Shown here in pieces: positions 1 to 8,045 of a stretch of DNA of 64,000 bases. The position numbers and the translations under genes were made by a program. Within the stretch, counting starts at the first letter, position 1, and each line of letters opens with the position of its first letter. Location: contig NZ_BAABFC010000010.1 in NCBI RefSeq assembly GCF_039540575.1, positions 62,001-126,000 on the forward strand, given 5' to 3'. The notes beneath the pieces are model-generated. The model had not been told where the DNA came from, ran no database searches, and worked only from the letters and a program-made list of their open reading frames with translations. Source of the stretch: Pseudaeromonas paramecii. Its GTDB lineage: Bacteria > Pseudomonadota > Gammaproteobacteria > Enterobacterales > Aeromonadaceae.

Positions 1-1
1 C

Positions 2-91
2 CGCCCCATGAGCTGGCAACAGTGGCGCCAGCGCTCCCGCTGGCACAGATTGCGGGAAAACCTCTTCTACCTGCTCAGTCCACTGCTCTGA
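2..91 (+). CDS. C-terminal tail of an unidentified protein (truncated by window edge)
   Basis: An open frame enters from the left edge and stops with TGA at 89-91. About 29 residues are visible. They are rich in Trp, Arg and Gln and then Leu, ending in LLSPLL. A basic amphipathic end followed by a short hydrophobic patch suggests a membrane-associated enzyme, but the fragment is too short to assign. A 6-bp hairpin (CTTATC/GATAAG, 98-112) follows without a clear T-run. Confidence 0.4.
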   Translation, partial: RPMSWQQWRQRSRWHRLRENLFYLLSPLL

Positions 92-210
92 CCGCGGCTT
101 ATCCGGGATAAGTTCAAAAAATCAAGTCGTTATCCTTGCCCCTATTCGGGGCAGGGATTACCGTGCTGCCAGCTGATTCTTGTCACCTCCCGCGTAAGGA
201 TACGGATCTC

Positions 211-1503
211 ATGAACAGGAAACTCACCGTGGCCCTGCTGGTCGGCTTGGGCGGTCTGGCCTATGTGGCCGGTTGTGCCAACAGCAGCCGGCTGTTTGAT
301 GGCCAGCGGCAGCAGGCTCTGGCCCAGCTCAATCAGTTGCCCGGTGTCCACGCCCAGTGGCAGAGCCTGGATGATGGCTGGTTTCGCAGTCAGGGCCAGT
401 TGCACCTGACCCTGGATCAGGCCTTCTTCGACCGCTACCTGGGAGAGCAGGCGCCTGTGCTGGAGGCGCCACTGGAGTTTAGCACCAGCCTGTTCCAGTC
501 CTTCACCCCCTGGGGGGTCACCGGCCAGGGCAATCTGGATCAAAGCCGTGGCAGCCTGGGCCGCTGGCTCGAGGCCCATCATCAGGCCAGCCTGCCGCTG
601 GCGCTCAACTGGCAGGCCGGGCTGTTTACCGCCGGACTCGATATCGAGCTCAGCCTGGAGAGCTGGCAGTTTGCCGATGCCGACGGCAAGTTGAGCTGGT
701 CGCCGCTGCATCTGACCGCCCGGGGGCTAGGGGAGGACGCCATCAGCGTCGACCTCAGCTGGCAGGGTTTGACGGCCAGCGCCGCCAGCTTGCATTCCCA
801 GGTAACGGTGCAACCGCTGAACCTGAACCTGGCGCTCCAGCGCCTGGGGCGGGCCTGGCATGCGCCCCACAGTGAGCTGACGCTCAAGGGCCTGCACCTG
901 CTGCAGCCTGGACAGCAGCTGACGCTGGCGGGTTTGAGTCTCAGTAGTGAGGAGACGGAACAGGGGACCGGCCTGGATGGGCGGCTGGATCTGCACTATC
1001 AGGTGGGGATGGACAGCCTGCAGGTGCAGGAGGCCGATGGCAGCCACCGCCTGGACAAGTTACAGCTGGACCTGACGCTGGATGGGGTGGATCGCATGGG
1101 TTATGAGACGGTCCTCAACCAGCAGCAAAGCGGCGCGCCCCAGGAGCCGGAGTTGGCCTTGGCCAGCCTCAGCCTGATGGGGCAAAAAGGGCTCAAGATT
1201 GGTCTGACACCGCTGCAGGTGGTGATCGATCAGGCCCCGTTGAAGCTATCGGGTGAGCTAACCCTGCCGCCTTATGATGTGACGGCCCAGCCGAGCCCCT
1301 TGCTGCTGCTGCAACAGAGTCAAGGCGAGCTGCAGGTGGAGCTGGCGCCCCAGCTGGCCGAGCAGATCCCCCAGTTGGCGGCCAACCTGGATAAGCTGCT
1401 GCAGACTGGCTACCTCAGACGCAACGAGCTGGGTAACCTGCTGGTGGAGTTCAAGCTGGCTGACCACAGGGCCACCGCCAACGGCCTGCCGTTGCCGCTG
1501 TAA
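211..1503 (+). CDS. DUF945 (YdgA-like) family protein
   Basis: About 430 residues. The frame is open from further upstream, but the ATG at 211 has AAGGA 10 bases before it and begins a basic-hydrophobic leader (MNRKLTVALLVGLGGLAYV). The leader is followed by a cysteine in VAGC, so it could be a signal anchor or a lipoprotein signal. The body alternates beta-strand-like segments rich in Leu, Gln and Asp, as in the YdgA/DUF945 family, whose members are anchored in the inner membrane with a large periplasmic part. No catalytic motif is visible and the biochemical role is unknown. A strong terminator follows directly, so it is the last gene of its transcript. Confidence 0.75.
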   Translation: MNRKLTVALLVGLGGLAYVAGCANSSRLFDGQRQQALAQLNQLPGVHAQWQSLDDGWFRSQGQLHLTLDQAFFDRYLGEQAPVLEAPLEFSTSLFQSFTPWGVTGQGNLDQSRGSLGRWLEAHHQASLPLALNWQAGLFTAGLDIELSLESWQFADADGKLSWSPLHLTARGLGEDAISVDLSWQGLTASAASLHSQVTVQPLNLNLALQRLGRAWHAPHSELTLKGLHLLQPGQQLTLAGLSLSSEETEQGTGLDGRLDLHYQVGMDSLQVQEADGSHRLDKLQLDLTLDGVDRMGYETVLNQQQSGAPQEPELALASLSLMGQKGLKIGLTPLQVVIDQAPLKLSGELTLPPYDVTAQPSPLLLLQQSQGELQVELAPQLAEQIPQLAANLDKLLQTGYLRRNELGNLLVEFKLADHRATANGLPLPL

Positions 1504-1524
1504 ACGAACGTCACGCGGATAAAC

Positions 1525-1553
1525 AAACGGCCCCCAAGTGGGGGCCGTTTTGT
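1525..1553 (+). terminator. Rho-independent terminator after the DUF945 gene
   Basis: An 11-bp perfect stem (AAACGGCCCCC with GGGGGCCGTTT) and a 4-base loop, ending in TTTT. The flanking A and T runs mean it could also serve the convergent SIMPL-domain gene. Confidence 0.85.
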
Positions 1554-1571
1554 TATGGCAAGCCGAGGGCA

Positions 1572-2294
1572 TTAATCCCCCAGGTAATACTCGATGGTGG
1601 AGACGATGCGCACCTTCTTGATGTAGGGGGTGTTGCTGTCCCTGTCCTCTATGCTGAACTGCCCCTGGCTGGCGTGCTTGATCTTGCCCAGTCGGCTTTG
1701 GGAGTCCTGGGCGAACTTGCCGGCCACCTCCCGGGCATTCTGGGTGGCCTCGGCAATCATCTCGGGCTTGAGCCGGTTGAGATCGGTAAACAGGAACTGG
1801 GTGCGGTTGTCGTAATCCTGGCCGGTGAGGGCGATGCCGGCTTGACCCAGCTGGCCTATCTGCCCCATGGCGGTGCGCACCTTGTCGATCTGACGGCTGT
1901 AGACGGTCACCGTCATGGCGCCGGTATAGCGGCCCTGATTGATGGTGGCTTCGTTGTAGCCCTGAGCCTGCCGATCCACCAGGCTGGGTTGGGAGACGGA
2001 GATCTCCTCGGCGGTAAAGCCCTGCTGCTGCAAGAAGTGCTGGATGCGGGCGCGCTTGTCATCCAGGGTGGCGTACAGGCTCGGCAGCTCGTTGCCCACC
2101 TCGGTGAAGCGGATGGGCCAGATGGCCACGTTGGCCGGCACTTCCCGTTCCGACAGTCCCTTGACCACCACGCTGCGATCCATGCCGCGGAATTTGAGCA
2201 TGCCCTCGGCCAGCAGGGCCCCCAGGGCGATGAGGCCGATGCACAGCAAGCCCCCCAGAAACAGTGAACTCATGATATTGCGCTGGAATTGCAT
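1572..2294 (-). CDS. SIMPL domain-containing protein (DUF541), membrane-anchored
   Basis: 240 residues. A hydrophobic N-terminal segment (about residues 8-30) looks like an uncleaved signal anchor. The SIMPL/DUF541 domain follows, recognisable from the VVVKGLSEREVPANVAIWP opening and from the paired strands and helices of the BP26/YggE fold. The start at 2294 has TCTCCTG (AGGAGA on the coding strand) just upstream. Proteins of this family are periplasmic or outer-membrane oligomers linked to oxidative stress, with no established enzymatic activity. It is transcribed in the same direction as purU, with a gap of about 120 bases. Confidence 0.8.
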   Translation of the reverse strand: MQFQRNIMSSLFLGGLLCIGLIALGALLAEGMLKFRGMDRSVVVKGLSEREVPANVAIWPIRFTEVGNELPSLYATLDDKRARIQHFLQQQGFTAEEISVSQPSLVDRQAQGYNEATINQGRYTGAMTVTVYSRQIDKVRTAMGQIGQLGQAGIALTGQDYDNRTQFLFTDLNRLKPEMIAEATQNAREVAGKFAQDSQSRLGKIKHASQGQFSIEDRDSNTPYIKKVRIVSTIEYYLGD

Positions 2295-2417
2295 GCTCTC
2301 TCCTGTTGTATGGCGGACGGGTTGGGATTGGGTCAGTTGTGAGTCTATGCCGCCGGACGCGCAGCAGCCAGGCCTGAAAACACACGGGGCGGGGATTGCT
2401 CCCCGCCCCGTGGCGAC

Positions 2418-3254
2418 TTATTTGAAGACCACCGTCTTGTTGCCGTGGACGAACACCCGTTCCTCCAGCACCTGCCGCAGGCCTCGGGTCAGCACCAGGC
2501 GCTCCACGTCGCGGCCGGCCTTGGCCATGTCCTCGGCGCTGAAGCTGTGATCCACCGGGATCACGTGCTGGTCGATGATGGGACCTTCGTCCAGGTCGTC
2601 GGTGACGAAGTGGGCGGTGGCGCCGATGATCTTCACGCCGCGCTCATAGGCCTGCTGATAGGGGCGGGCACCGATGAAGGCCGGCAGGAAGGAGTGGTGG
2701 ATGTTGATGATGCGATAGGGATAGGCCGATACGAATTCTGGGGTCAGCACCCGCATGTACTTGGCCAGCACCACATAGTCCGGGGTGTAGCCGTCGATCA
2801 CCGCCCGCATCTGTACCTCGTGTTCCTCACGGCTGAGGCCTTCGTGGCTGACATGGTGGAAGGGGATGCCGAACTTGGTGGCCAGATCCTCGAGCTTGTC
2901 GTAGTTACCCACCACGGCGGCGATTTCCACATCCAGGGCGCCTTCGTAGCTCTTCATCAGGATGTCGCCCAGGCAGTGGGCCTCCTTGGTCACCAGGATC
3001 ACCACCCGCTTCTTGCCGGCGGCCACCAGACGGCGCTTGGCGCCCATTGGCAGGGTATCATCCAGATCTGCCAGCAGGGTCTCGTCGTTGAAGCGACCCT
3101 CCAGCTCGGTACGCATGAAGAAGCGGCCGTGGGCATGATCCACGAACTCGTCGTTCTTGATGATGTTGAGCTGGTGCTTGTAGCAGATGTAGGTGATCTT
3201 GGCGATGAGACCTTGTGCGTCCGGGCAATCGGTGAGCAGAATCTTGCGCTTCAT
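2418..3254 (-). CDS. purU: Formyltetrahydrofolate deformylase
   Basis: 278 residues, the usual length. The N-terminal ACT domain (about 1-85) opens KILLTDCPDAQGLIAKITYI. The C-terminal formyltransferase fold carries NIHHSFLPAFIGARPYQQAY and the DEGPIIDQ segment, which hold the catalytic Asn, His and Asp. The enzyme hydrolyses 10-formyl-tetrahydrofolate to formate and tetrahydrofolate, supplying formate for PurT and balancing one-carbon units. In E. coli the ACT domain senses Met and Gly. Identity is clear from nearly continuous resemblance to E. coli PurU. Confidence 0.95.
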   Translation of the reverse strand: MKRKILLTDCPDAQGLIAKITYICYKHQLNIIKNDEFVDHAHGRFFMRTELEGRFNDETLLADLDDTLPMGAKRRLVAAGKKRVVILVTKEAHCLGDILMKSYEGALDVEIAAVVGNYDKLEDLATKFGIPFHHVSHEGLSREEHEVQMRAVIDGYTPDYVVLAKYMRVLTPEFVSAYPYRIINIHHSFLPAFIGARPYQQAYERGVKIIGATAHFVTDDLDEGPIIDQHVIPVDHSFSAEDMAKAGRDVERLVLTRGLRQVLEERVFVHGNKTVVFK

Positions 3255-3453
3255 CCTGTAGGTGTTCCTGGCTGACTCGTAATAAGTCGGACACTATGCC
3301 ACAAATTTTCCGCTTTGCCAGGGCCGGGGCGGACAAAGCCACGGCGGGGTGGGCGGGCTTTGACCTAACGCAAAAGGATGAGCCCGGGCCTGGGGCAGCA
3401 TAGGGCTCTGCGCTGAACGTGGCTTGGCTGCAGGCCTACAACAAGGAGGGCAG

Positions 3454-4389
3454 ATGACACAGGATGTGGATCGCGCCAAGGGGTGTCTGGTGGGGCTCGC
3501 CATCGGCGATGCCATCGGCACCACACTGGAGTTTCGTCCGCGGGGCAGCTTCAGCCCGCTGCAGGACATGCACGGCGGCGGGCACTTCTGCCTGCCCAAG
3601 GGCCACTGGACCGACGACACCTCCATGGCCCTGTGCCTGGGGGAGAGCCTGCTGGCCTGTGACGGCTTCGATGCGGCGGATCAGATGCGCCGTTACTGCG
3701 ACTGGCTGGACAACGGCTACCAGAGCAGCCTGGGAGTCTGCTTTGACGTGGGCATGACGGTGCAGTCGGCCCTGCGCCGCTTTCAAAAAAGCGGCAACCC
3801 CTACAGCGGCGCCCGCTCCCGCTGGAGCTCCGGCAACGGCTCCATCATGCGCCTGGCCCCCGTGGTCATCGCCTATCAGGCCGATCTGAGGGCCTGTCGC
3901 CACTATGCGGCCCTAAGCTCCCGCACCACCCACGCCTCGCCCCTGTGTCTGGACGCCTGCGGCCTGTTTGGCGAGCTGCTCTGGCGCCTGCTGCAGGGCC
4001 AGGACAAGGCCCAGGCGCTGCAAGCCTGCCAGTTGCCCACCGAGCCCGAATTGGCGACGCTGCAGGGCGGTAGCTTTATCGACAAGTCCTATGCGGCCTT
4101 GAAGGGCAGTGGCTTCGTGGTGGAGAGCCTGGAGGCGGCCCTGTGGTGCTTCTGGCACACCGACAGCTTTGCCGAGTGCGTGCTGGCGGCCGCCAACCTG
4201 GGGGATGACGCGGACACCACGGCGGCGGTGGCCGGCCAGCTGGCCGGCGCCCATTACGGCCATGGGGCCATTCGGGACGAATGGTGCCAGGCCCTGCACC
4301 GCCATCATGATATTGCGGCCCTGGCGGCGGCACTGCATGGGTTGGCGCCGCAGGATGTGGGGGCGCGGCTTGCTGATCTCCCTGCCTGA
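3454..4389 (+). CDS. draG: ADP-ribosyl-[dinitrogen reductase] hydrolase
   Basis: 311 residues from the ATG at 3454, preceded by AAGGAGG (3443-3449). The frame stays open back to a TTG at 3424, but the ribosome-binding site favours 3454. It belongs to the ADP-ribosylglycohydrolase family. TDDT at residues 53-56 and the C-terminal DDADTTAAVAGQLAG carry the aspartates that bind the two divalent metals. DraG removes ADP-ribose from Arg101 of dinitrogenase reductase, reactivating nitrogenase. The next gene is draT, which overlaps this one, and the modified Arg101 is present in the NifH encoded at 20.4 kb. Family resemblance alone could fit a general ADP-ribosylglycohydrolase; the context makes DraG very likely. 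Confidence 0.9.
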   Translation: MTQDVDRAKGCLVGLAIGDAIGTTLEFRPRGSFSPLQDMHGGGHFCLPKGHWTDDTSMALCLGESLLACDGFDAADQMRRYCDWLDNGYQSSLGVCFDVGMTVQSALRRFQKSGNPYSGARSRWSSGNGSIMRLAPVVIAYQADLRACRHYAALSSRTTHASPLCLDACGLFGELLWRLLQGQDKAQALQACQLPTEPELATLQGGSFIDKSYAALKGSGFVVESLEAALWCFWHTDSFAECVLAAANLGDDADTTAAVAGQLAGAHYGHGAIRDEWCQALHRHHDIAALAAALHGLAPQDVGARLADLPA

Positions 4390-5188
4390 GCCCTACAGCC
4401 TGCCGGATGACTGGCTGGCCCTGCCGTTCAACCATTGCAACCTGCCAGCCCGCTACCTGGCCTGCCTGGCCTTCCAACTGGAGCCGGTGGCCCTGCAGCT
4501 GGACGGGGTGCACCTGCTGTATGCCGACTTGTTCGACCGGCTGGATGCCTGCCCGGATCGCCGTACGCGGCGCCGCTGCTTCATCGACTTCATGGCGGTG
4601 CGCTTTCACCTGCCGGCCGCCGACTTGCCCGAGGTGCCGGCCATGGGGCCCGTGCCGCGGCCGCGGCTGCACTATGGTCAGCTGCTGCTGGGCTGGCTGT
4701 TTGACTCGGATAACCAGCAAGGGGCCATCTGGCGGCAGTGGGTGGAGTCGCGCTTTGGCCTCTGTACCCGCTTCTACAAGGAGCCCATCACGGGGCCCGA
4801 TGACCCGGCCTATGGCCGCTTCCTGCACACTGCCGGCTGGGCCGGGTACAACAGCAATGCCCTCTATGATCAGCTGGACCTGCTCTACAGCTTCTGCCAG
4901 TACCAGCTGGTGCGGGACTTTCCCCTGCGCCGCCGCCTGACCCTGTATCGCGGCGGCACCGAGCGGCCGACCCACAGCTTCGAGGGGCAGCCCGTCATGC
5001 TGCTCAACAACCTCTGCTCCTGCACCGACAACCCGGAGGAGGCCTTTCGCTTCGGCCCGCGGGTCTTTGCGCTGGAGGTGCCGCTGCCCAAGATCGTCTG
5101 CTATCAGCAGCTGTTGCCCAGCGTGCTGCAGGGGGAGGGGGAGTACATGGTGCTGGGGGGCTGTTATCCTGTGACCCCCTATGCCTGA
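4355..5188 (+). CDS. draT: NAD+--dinitrogen-reductase ADP-D-ribosyltransferase
   Basis: 277 residues from the ATG at 4355, which overlaps the end of draG by 35 bases; this length matches characterised DraT proteins. Landmarks are ESRFGLCTRFYKEPI (131-145), NSNALYDQLDLLYSFCQYQL (167-186), LTLYRG (195-200) and GEGEYMVLGG (260-269). The Arg of LTLYRG, the CSCTDN Ser/Thr strand and the Glu near GEGEYMV fit the R-S-E pattern of arginine ADP-ribosyltransferases. It transfers ADP-ribose from NAD+ to Arg101 of NifH, shutting nitrogenase off on ammonium or darkness/energy signals in bacteria where this was studied. A TTG at 4370 is a possible alternative start. The draG-draT order is the reverse of the classical draT-draG arrangement. 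Confidence 0.92.
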   Translation: MWGRGLLISLPEPYSLPDDWLALPFNHCNLPARYLACLAFQLEPVALQLDGVHLLYADLFDRLDACPDRRTRRRCFIDFMAVRFHLPAADLPEVPAMGPVPRPRLHYGQLLLGWLFDSDNQQGAIWRQWVESRFGLCTRFYKEPITGPDDPAYGRFLHTAGWAGYNSNALYDQLDLLYSFCQYQLVRDFPLRRRLTLYRGGTERPTHSFEGQPVMLLNNLCSCTDNPEEAFRFGPRVFALEVPLPKIVCYQQLLPSVLQGEGEYMVLGGCYPVTPYA

Positions 5189-5222
5189 TTGTCATGAAGC
5201 CTTCATGCTATGGCTCTAGGCT
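5189..5222 (+). promoter_or_regulatory. Putative Pho box and -10 element
   Basis: TTGTCAT (5189-5195), four bases, then CCTTCAT (5200-5206). This is the 7-4-7 layout of a PhoB box (consensus CTGTCAT repeats), with 6/7 and 5/7 matches. TAGGCT (5217-5222), a weak -10, lies 10 bases further, the usual spacing for PhoB-activated promoters. It sits just upstream of the phytase-like gene, which gives a biological reason for phosphate control. Confidence 0.5.
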
Positions 5223-5262
5223 GACTGGGTCTTTAATTTCCAATAATTCAAAGGATTGCCCC

Positions 5263-6648
5263 ATGTCTAGCCGATTCAGATTGTCCCTGCTGGCTCTAGG
5301 CCTTGCCCTGTGCACCCCCTTGAGCCAGGCCGCGTCCGTCAGCCAGTCCCTGCAACTCTCCCTGCCCGATAGCCTCAAGGTGCCCTATAGCGGGGTGCAG
5401 GCACCGGCCTTTGCCGCCGGCCTGCCGCTGGGGGTGGGGTCCGGCCTCACCTTCGCCGGTGTGCAGGCTGACGGTAGCTGGCTGTTCTACAGCCTGACCG
5501 ACCGCGGCCCCAACGCCGATGCGCCGGACTGGCGGCAGGGGAAGGACAAGCTCTCCGGCAAGATCTTCGTGGCACCGGGTTTCACCCCGCAGATCCTGCC
5601 CATCCGGGTCAAGGACGGCCAGGTCAGCGTCGGTGAGCCCATACTGCTGCACGATGACAAGGGCCCCATCCATGGCCTGCCGCTGCCGGTGGGCACGGTC
5701 GGCTCCACCCACGAGATGGCCCTGACCGATGATCTCAAGGCCATCGACTCGCCGGACAGCCGTGGGCTGGACAGCGAAGGGTTGGCCCTGGCGCCCGATG
5801 GCAGCTTCTGGCTGTGTGATGAGTACGGCCCCTTCATCCTCCATGCCGATGCCCAGGGCAAGATACTGAAAAAATGGGGTCCCGAGGCCCAGGCCGGTGA
5901 GCAGTCGGTGGCCGGCGGCCTGCCGGGCGTCATCGCCTGGCGTCAGGCCAACCGTGGCTTCGAGGGGCTGGCCCTGCTGCCCTCCGGCAAGGTGATAGCG
6001 GCGGTGCAGAGCACCCTGGATATCGATGGCAAGACCGCCAAGACGGCGCCCATTCTGCGGCTGGTGGAGCTGGATCCGGCCACCGGCCAGACCCGCATGC
6101 TGGCCTATCCGCTGGAGGAGGGTTTCTACAAGAAGGCCAAGGACGCCAAGATCGGCGATCTGGTGGCGGTGGACGAGCACACCCTGCTGGTGGTGGAACA
6201 GGGCAAGGACAAAGCCAAGAAGATGCACAACCGCCTCTACAAGCTGAGCCTGCAGGGCGCCACGGATCTCACCGGTGTCCAGGTGGACGGCAAGGCGCCG
6301 GAGTTTGCCAGCCTGGCGGCGGTAACGGCCGCCGGTGTGGTACCGGTGCAGAAGGAGCTGCTGCTGGATCTGCGGGATCTGGGCTGGCAGCCGGAGAAGG
6401 CCGAAGGCCTGACCCTGATCGATGCCCAGACCCTGGCGGTGAGCAATGACAACGACTTCGGCCTGGATGTCACCATACTGGATCCGGTGAAGGACGAGAA
6501 AGACCCCACCGAGTACCAGACTGACGGCACCGGCCAGCTGCTTATGGACGGCAAGCCGGTGACGAGCCGCCTGCTGACCCGCCCGCTGTCGGCCGCGGAC
6601 GCGGCCTCCCATCTGTGGTTCATCAAGTTGGACAAGCCCTTGTACTGA
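5263..6648 (+). CDS. Esterase-like activity of phytase family protein, secreted
   Basis: 461 residues from the ATG at 5263 (AAAGGAT upstream). A clear signal peptide (RFRLSLLALGLALCTPLSQA) ends in an A-x-A-type site. The mature part has the beta-propeller-like repeats of the PF13449 family, with the signatures LTDRGPNADAP, DSEGLALAPDGSFWLCDEYG, NRGFEGLALLPSG and EKAEGLTLIDAQTLAVSNDN. These acidic Asp/Glu loops are where metal and phosphoester would bind. Members are annotated as phytase-like esterases or phosphodiesterases, and the actual substrate is uncertain. The Pho-box candidate in front supports a role in scavenging organic phosphate. It is a single-gene transcript closed by a terminator. 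Confidence 0.8.
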   Translation: MSSRFRLSLLALGLALCTPLSQAASVSQSLQLSLPDSLKVPYSGVQAPAFAAGLPLGVGSGLTFAGVQADGSWLFYSLTDRGPNADAPDWRQGKDKLSGKIFVAPGFTPQILPIRVKDGQVSVGEPILLHDDKGPIHGLPLPVGTVGSTHEMALTDDLKAIDSPDSRGLDSEGLALAPDGSFWLCDEYGPFILHADAQGKILKKWGPEAQAGEQSVAGGLPGVIAWRQANRGFEGLALLPSGKVIAAVQSTLDIDGKTAKTAPILRLVELDPATGQTRMLAYPLEEGFYKKAKDAKIGDLVAVDEHTLLVVEQGKDKAKKMHNRLYKLSLQGATDLTGVQVDGKAPEFASLAAVTAAGVVPVQKELLLDLRDLGWQPEKAEGLTLIDAQTLAVSNDNDFGLDVTILDPVKDEKDPTEYQTDGTGQLLMDGKPVTSRLLTRPLSAADAASHLWFIKLDKPLY

Positions 6649-6669
6649 GTGCCGGGGGCGGCCATCCAG

Positions 6670-6702
6670 CATAAAAAAACGCCACCCTAGGGTGGCGTTT
6701 TG
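6670..6702. terminator. Bidirectional terminator between convergent genes
   Basis: A palindrome AAACGCCACCC/GGGTGGCGTTT (6677-6700) flanked by an A-run on one side and TTTT on the other. It can end both the phytase-like gene and the convergent alcohol dehydrogenase. Confidence 0.85.
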
Positions 6703-6717
6703 CGCTCTGGTCTGCCC

Positions 6718-7875
6718 TTAGAGGGCCAGACGCAGTATGGCCTGCACATCCTCGGGGGTGATGTCGGCGTGTTCCCCCAGGGCCACGTGACCGTGGGCGG
6801 TCAGTTTGGCGGCCACCGGCTCAATCACCTCTTCCCCCAGGCCGTAGGCACTCAGGCGCGGCGGGTTGCCCATGGCGGCGAAGAAGGCCTCGGTCTGCTC
6901 GATGGCGGCCAGGGCCTTTTGCTCCTGACTGCCGTCACGCACGTCGAACACCCGCTCGGCATACTGGGCCAACTTGGCCTGCTTGGCGGCCAGCTTGTAC
7001 TTCCACACCGCGGTCTGGACTATGGCCAGGGTCTGGGCGTGATCCAGGCCGTACAGGCCGGTCAGCTCGTGGCCGATCATGTGGGTGGCCCAGTCGGTGG
7101 GCACGCCGGTACTCAGGGTGCCGTTCAGCGCCATGGTGGCGCTCCACATCAGGTTGGCCCGCACGTCGTAATCCTGCGGGTTGGCCTGGGCCTTGGGACC
7201 TTCCTCGATCAGGGTGCGCAGCAGCCCCTCGGCGATGCGGTCCTGCACCTTGGCGTTCACCGGGTAGGTGCTGTACTGCTCCAGGGTGTGGACGAAGGCA
7301 TCCACCACGCCGTTGGCGATCTGGCGGGGGGGCAGGCTGAAGGTGGTGACGGGATCCAGGATGGAGAAGCGCGGCTGCACAAAGGGTGAGAAGAAGAACA
7401 GCTTGTCCTGGGTTTCTGCCTTGGTGATGACGGCGCCGTTGTTCATCTCGGAGCCGGTGGCCGCCAGGGTCAGCACGGTCCCCAGAGGGACGGCATCGGT
7501 GATCTTGCTGCCGTAGGTCTGCAGTATCTCCCAGGCATCACCCTGGTAGCGTGCGGCCGCGGCGATAAACTTGCTGCCGTCGATGACGGAACCACCGCCC
7601 ACCGCCAGGATGAAGTCGATGCCTTCGGCCTTCACGACCTCAACCGCCTTCATCAGGGTCTCGAAGTGGGGGTTGGCCTCAATGCCGCCAAACTCCAGGA
7701 AGTGCCGACCGGCCAGGGCGGCATGGACCTGATCCAGGACGCCGTTCTTCTTGATGCTGCCGCCGCCGTAGGTGATGAGGATGCGGGCATCACTGGGGAT
7801 CTCGTTGGCCAGTTGGGCTATCTGGCCTTCGCCGAAGTGAATGCGGGTGGGGTTGAAGTAGGTGAAGTTGTTCAT
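6718..7875 (-). CDS. yqhD: NADPH-dependent aldehyde reductase / iron-containing alcohol dehydrogenase
   Basis: 385 residues from the ATG at 7875; the frame extends upstream, but AGGAGA just before 7875 and the E. coli YqhD-like start MNNFTYFNPTRIHFGEGQI decide it. GGGSVIDGSK is the NAD(P)-binding turn. DAFVHTLEQY and HMIGHELTGLYGLDHAQTLA carry the Asp and His metal ligands of group III alcohol dehydrogenases. YqhD reduces toxic aldehydes with NADPH. Here it is divergent from a YqhC-like regulator as in E. coli, and near eutBC, whose product acetaldehyde would be a plausible substrate (inference). Confidence 0.9.
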   Translation of the reverse strand: MNNFTYFNPTRIHFGEGQIAQLANEIPSDARILITYGGGSIKKNGVLDQVHAALAGRHFLEFGGIEANPHFETLMKAVEVVKAEGIDFILAVGGGSVIDGSKFIAAAARYQGDAWEILQTYGSKITDAVPLGTVLTLAATGSEMNNGAVITKAETQDKLFFFSPFVQPRFSILDPVTTFSLPPRQIANGVVDAFVHTLEQYSTYPVNAKVQDRIAEGLLRTLIEEGPKAQANPQDYDVRANLMWSATMALNGTLSTGVPTDWATHMIGHELTGLYGLDHAQTLAIVQTAVWKYKLAAKQAKLAQYAERVFDVRDGSQEQKALAAIEQTEAFFAAMGNPPRLSAYGLGEEVIEPVAAKLTAHGHVALGEHADITPEDVQAILRLAL

Positions 7876-8045
7876 TGTCTCTCCTCGGTACGCTTGGGAT
7901 GCGTGGGTGCCCAGGTGGGCCCTTGTCATGAATGACATAATAGTTGCCATGGCGCCGCCGGATAAGCGACATTAGTGGCAATTACTTGCCTATTTCTATC
8001 AATGTGCCGGTCAGCCCTTGGGCTGTTCCATTCTGGAGGATTGCC

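Noticed and set aside
4109..4354. Longer draT reading frame starting inside draG
   Set aside because: The extension lies in draG's coding sequence, is low-complexity and Arg/Trp-rich, and would exceed the normal DraT length.
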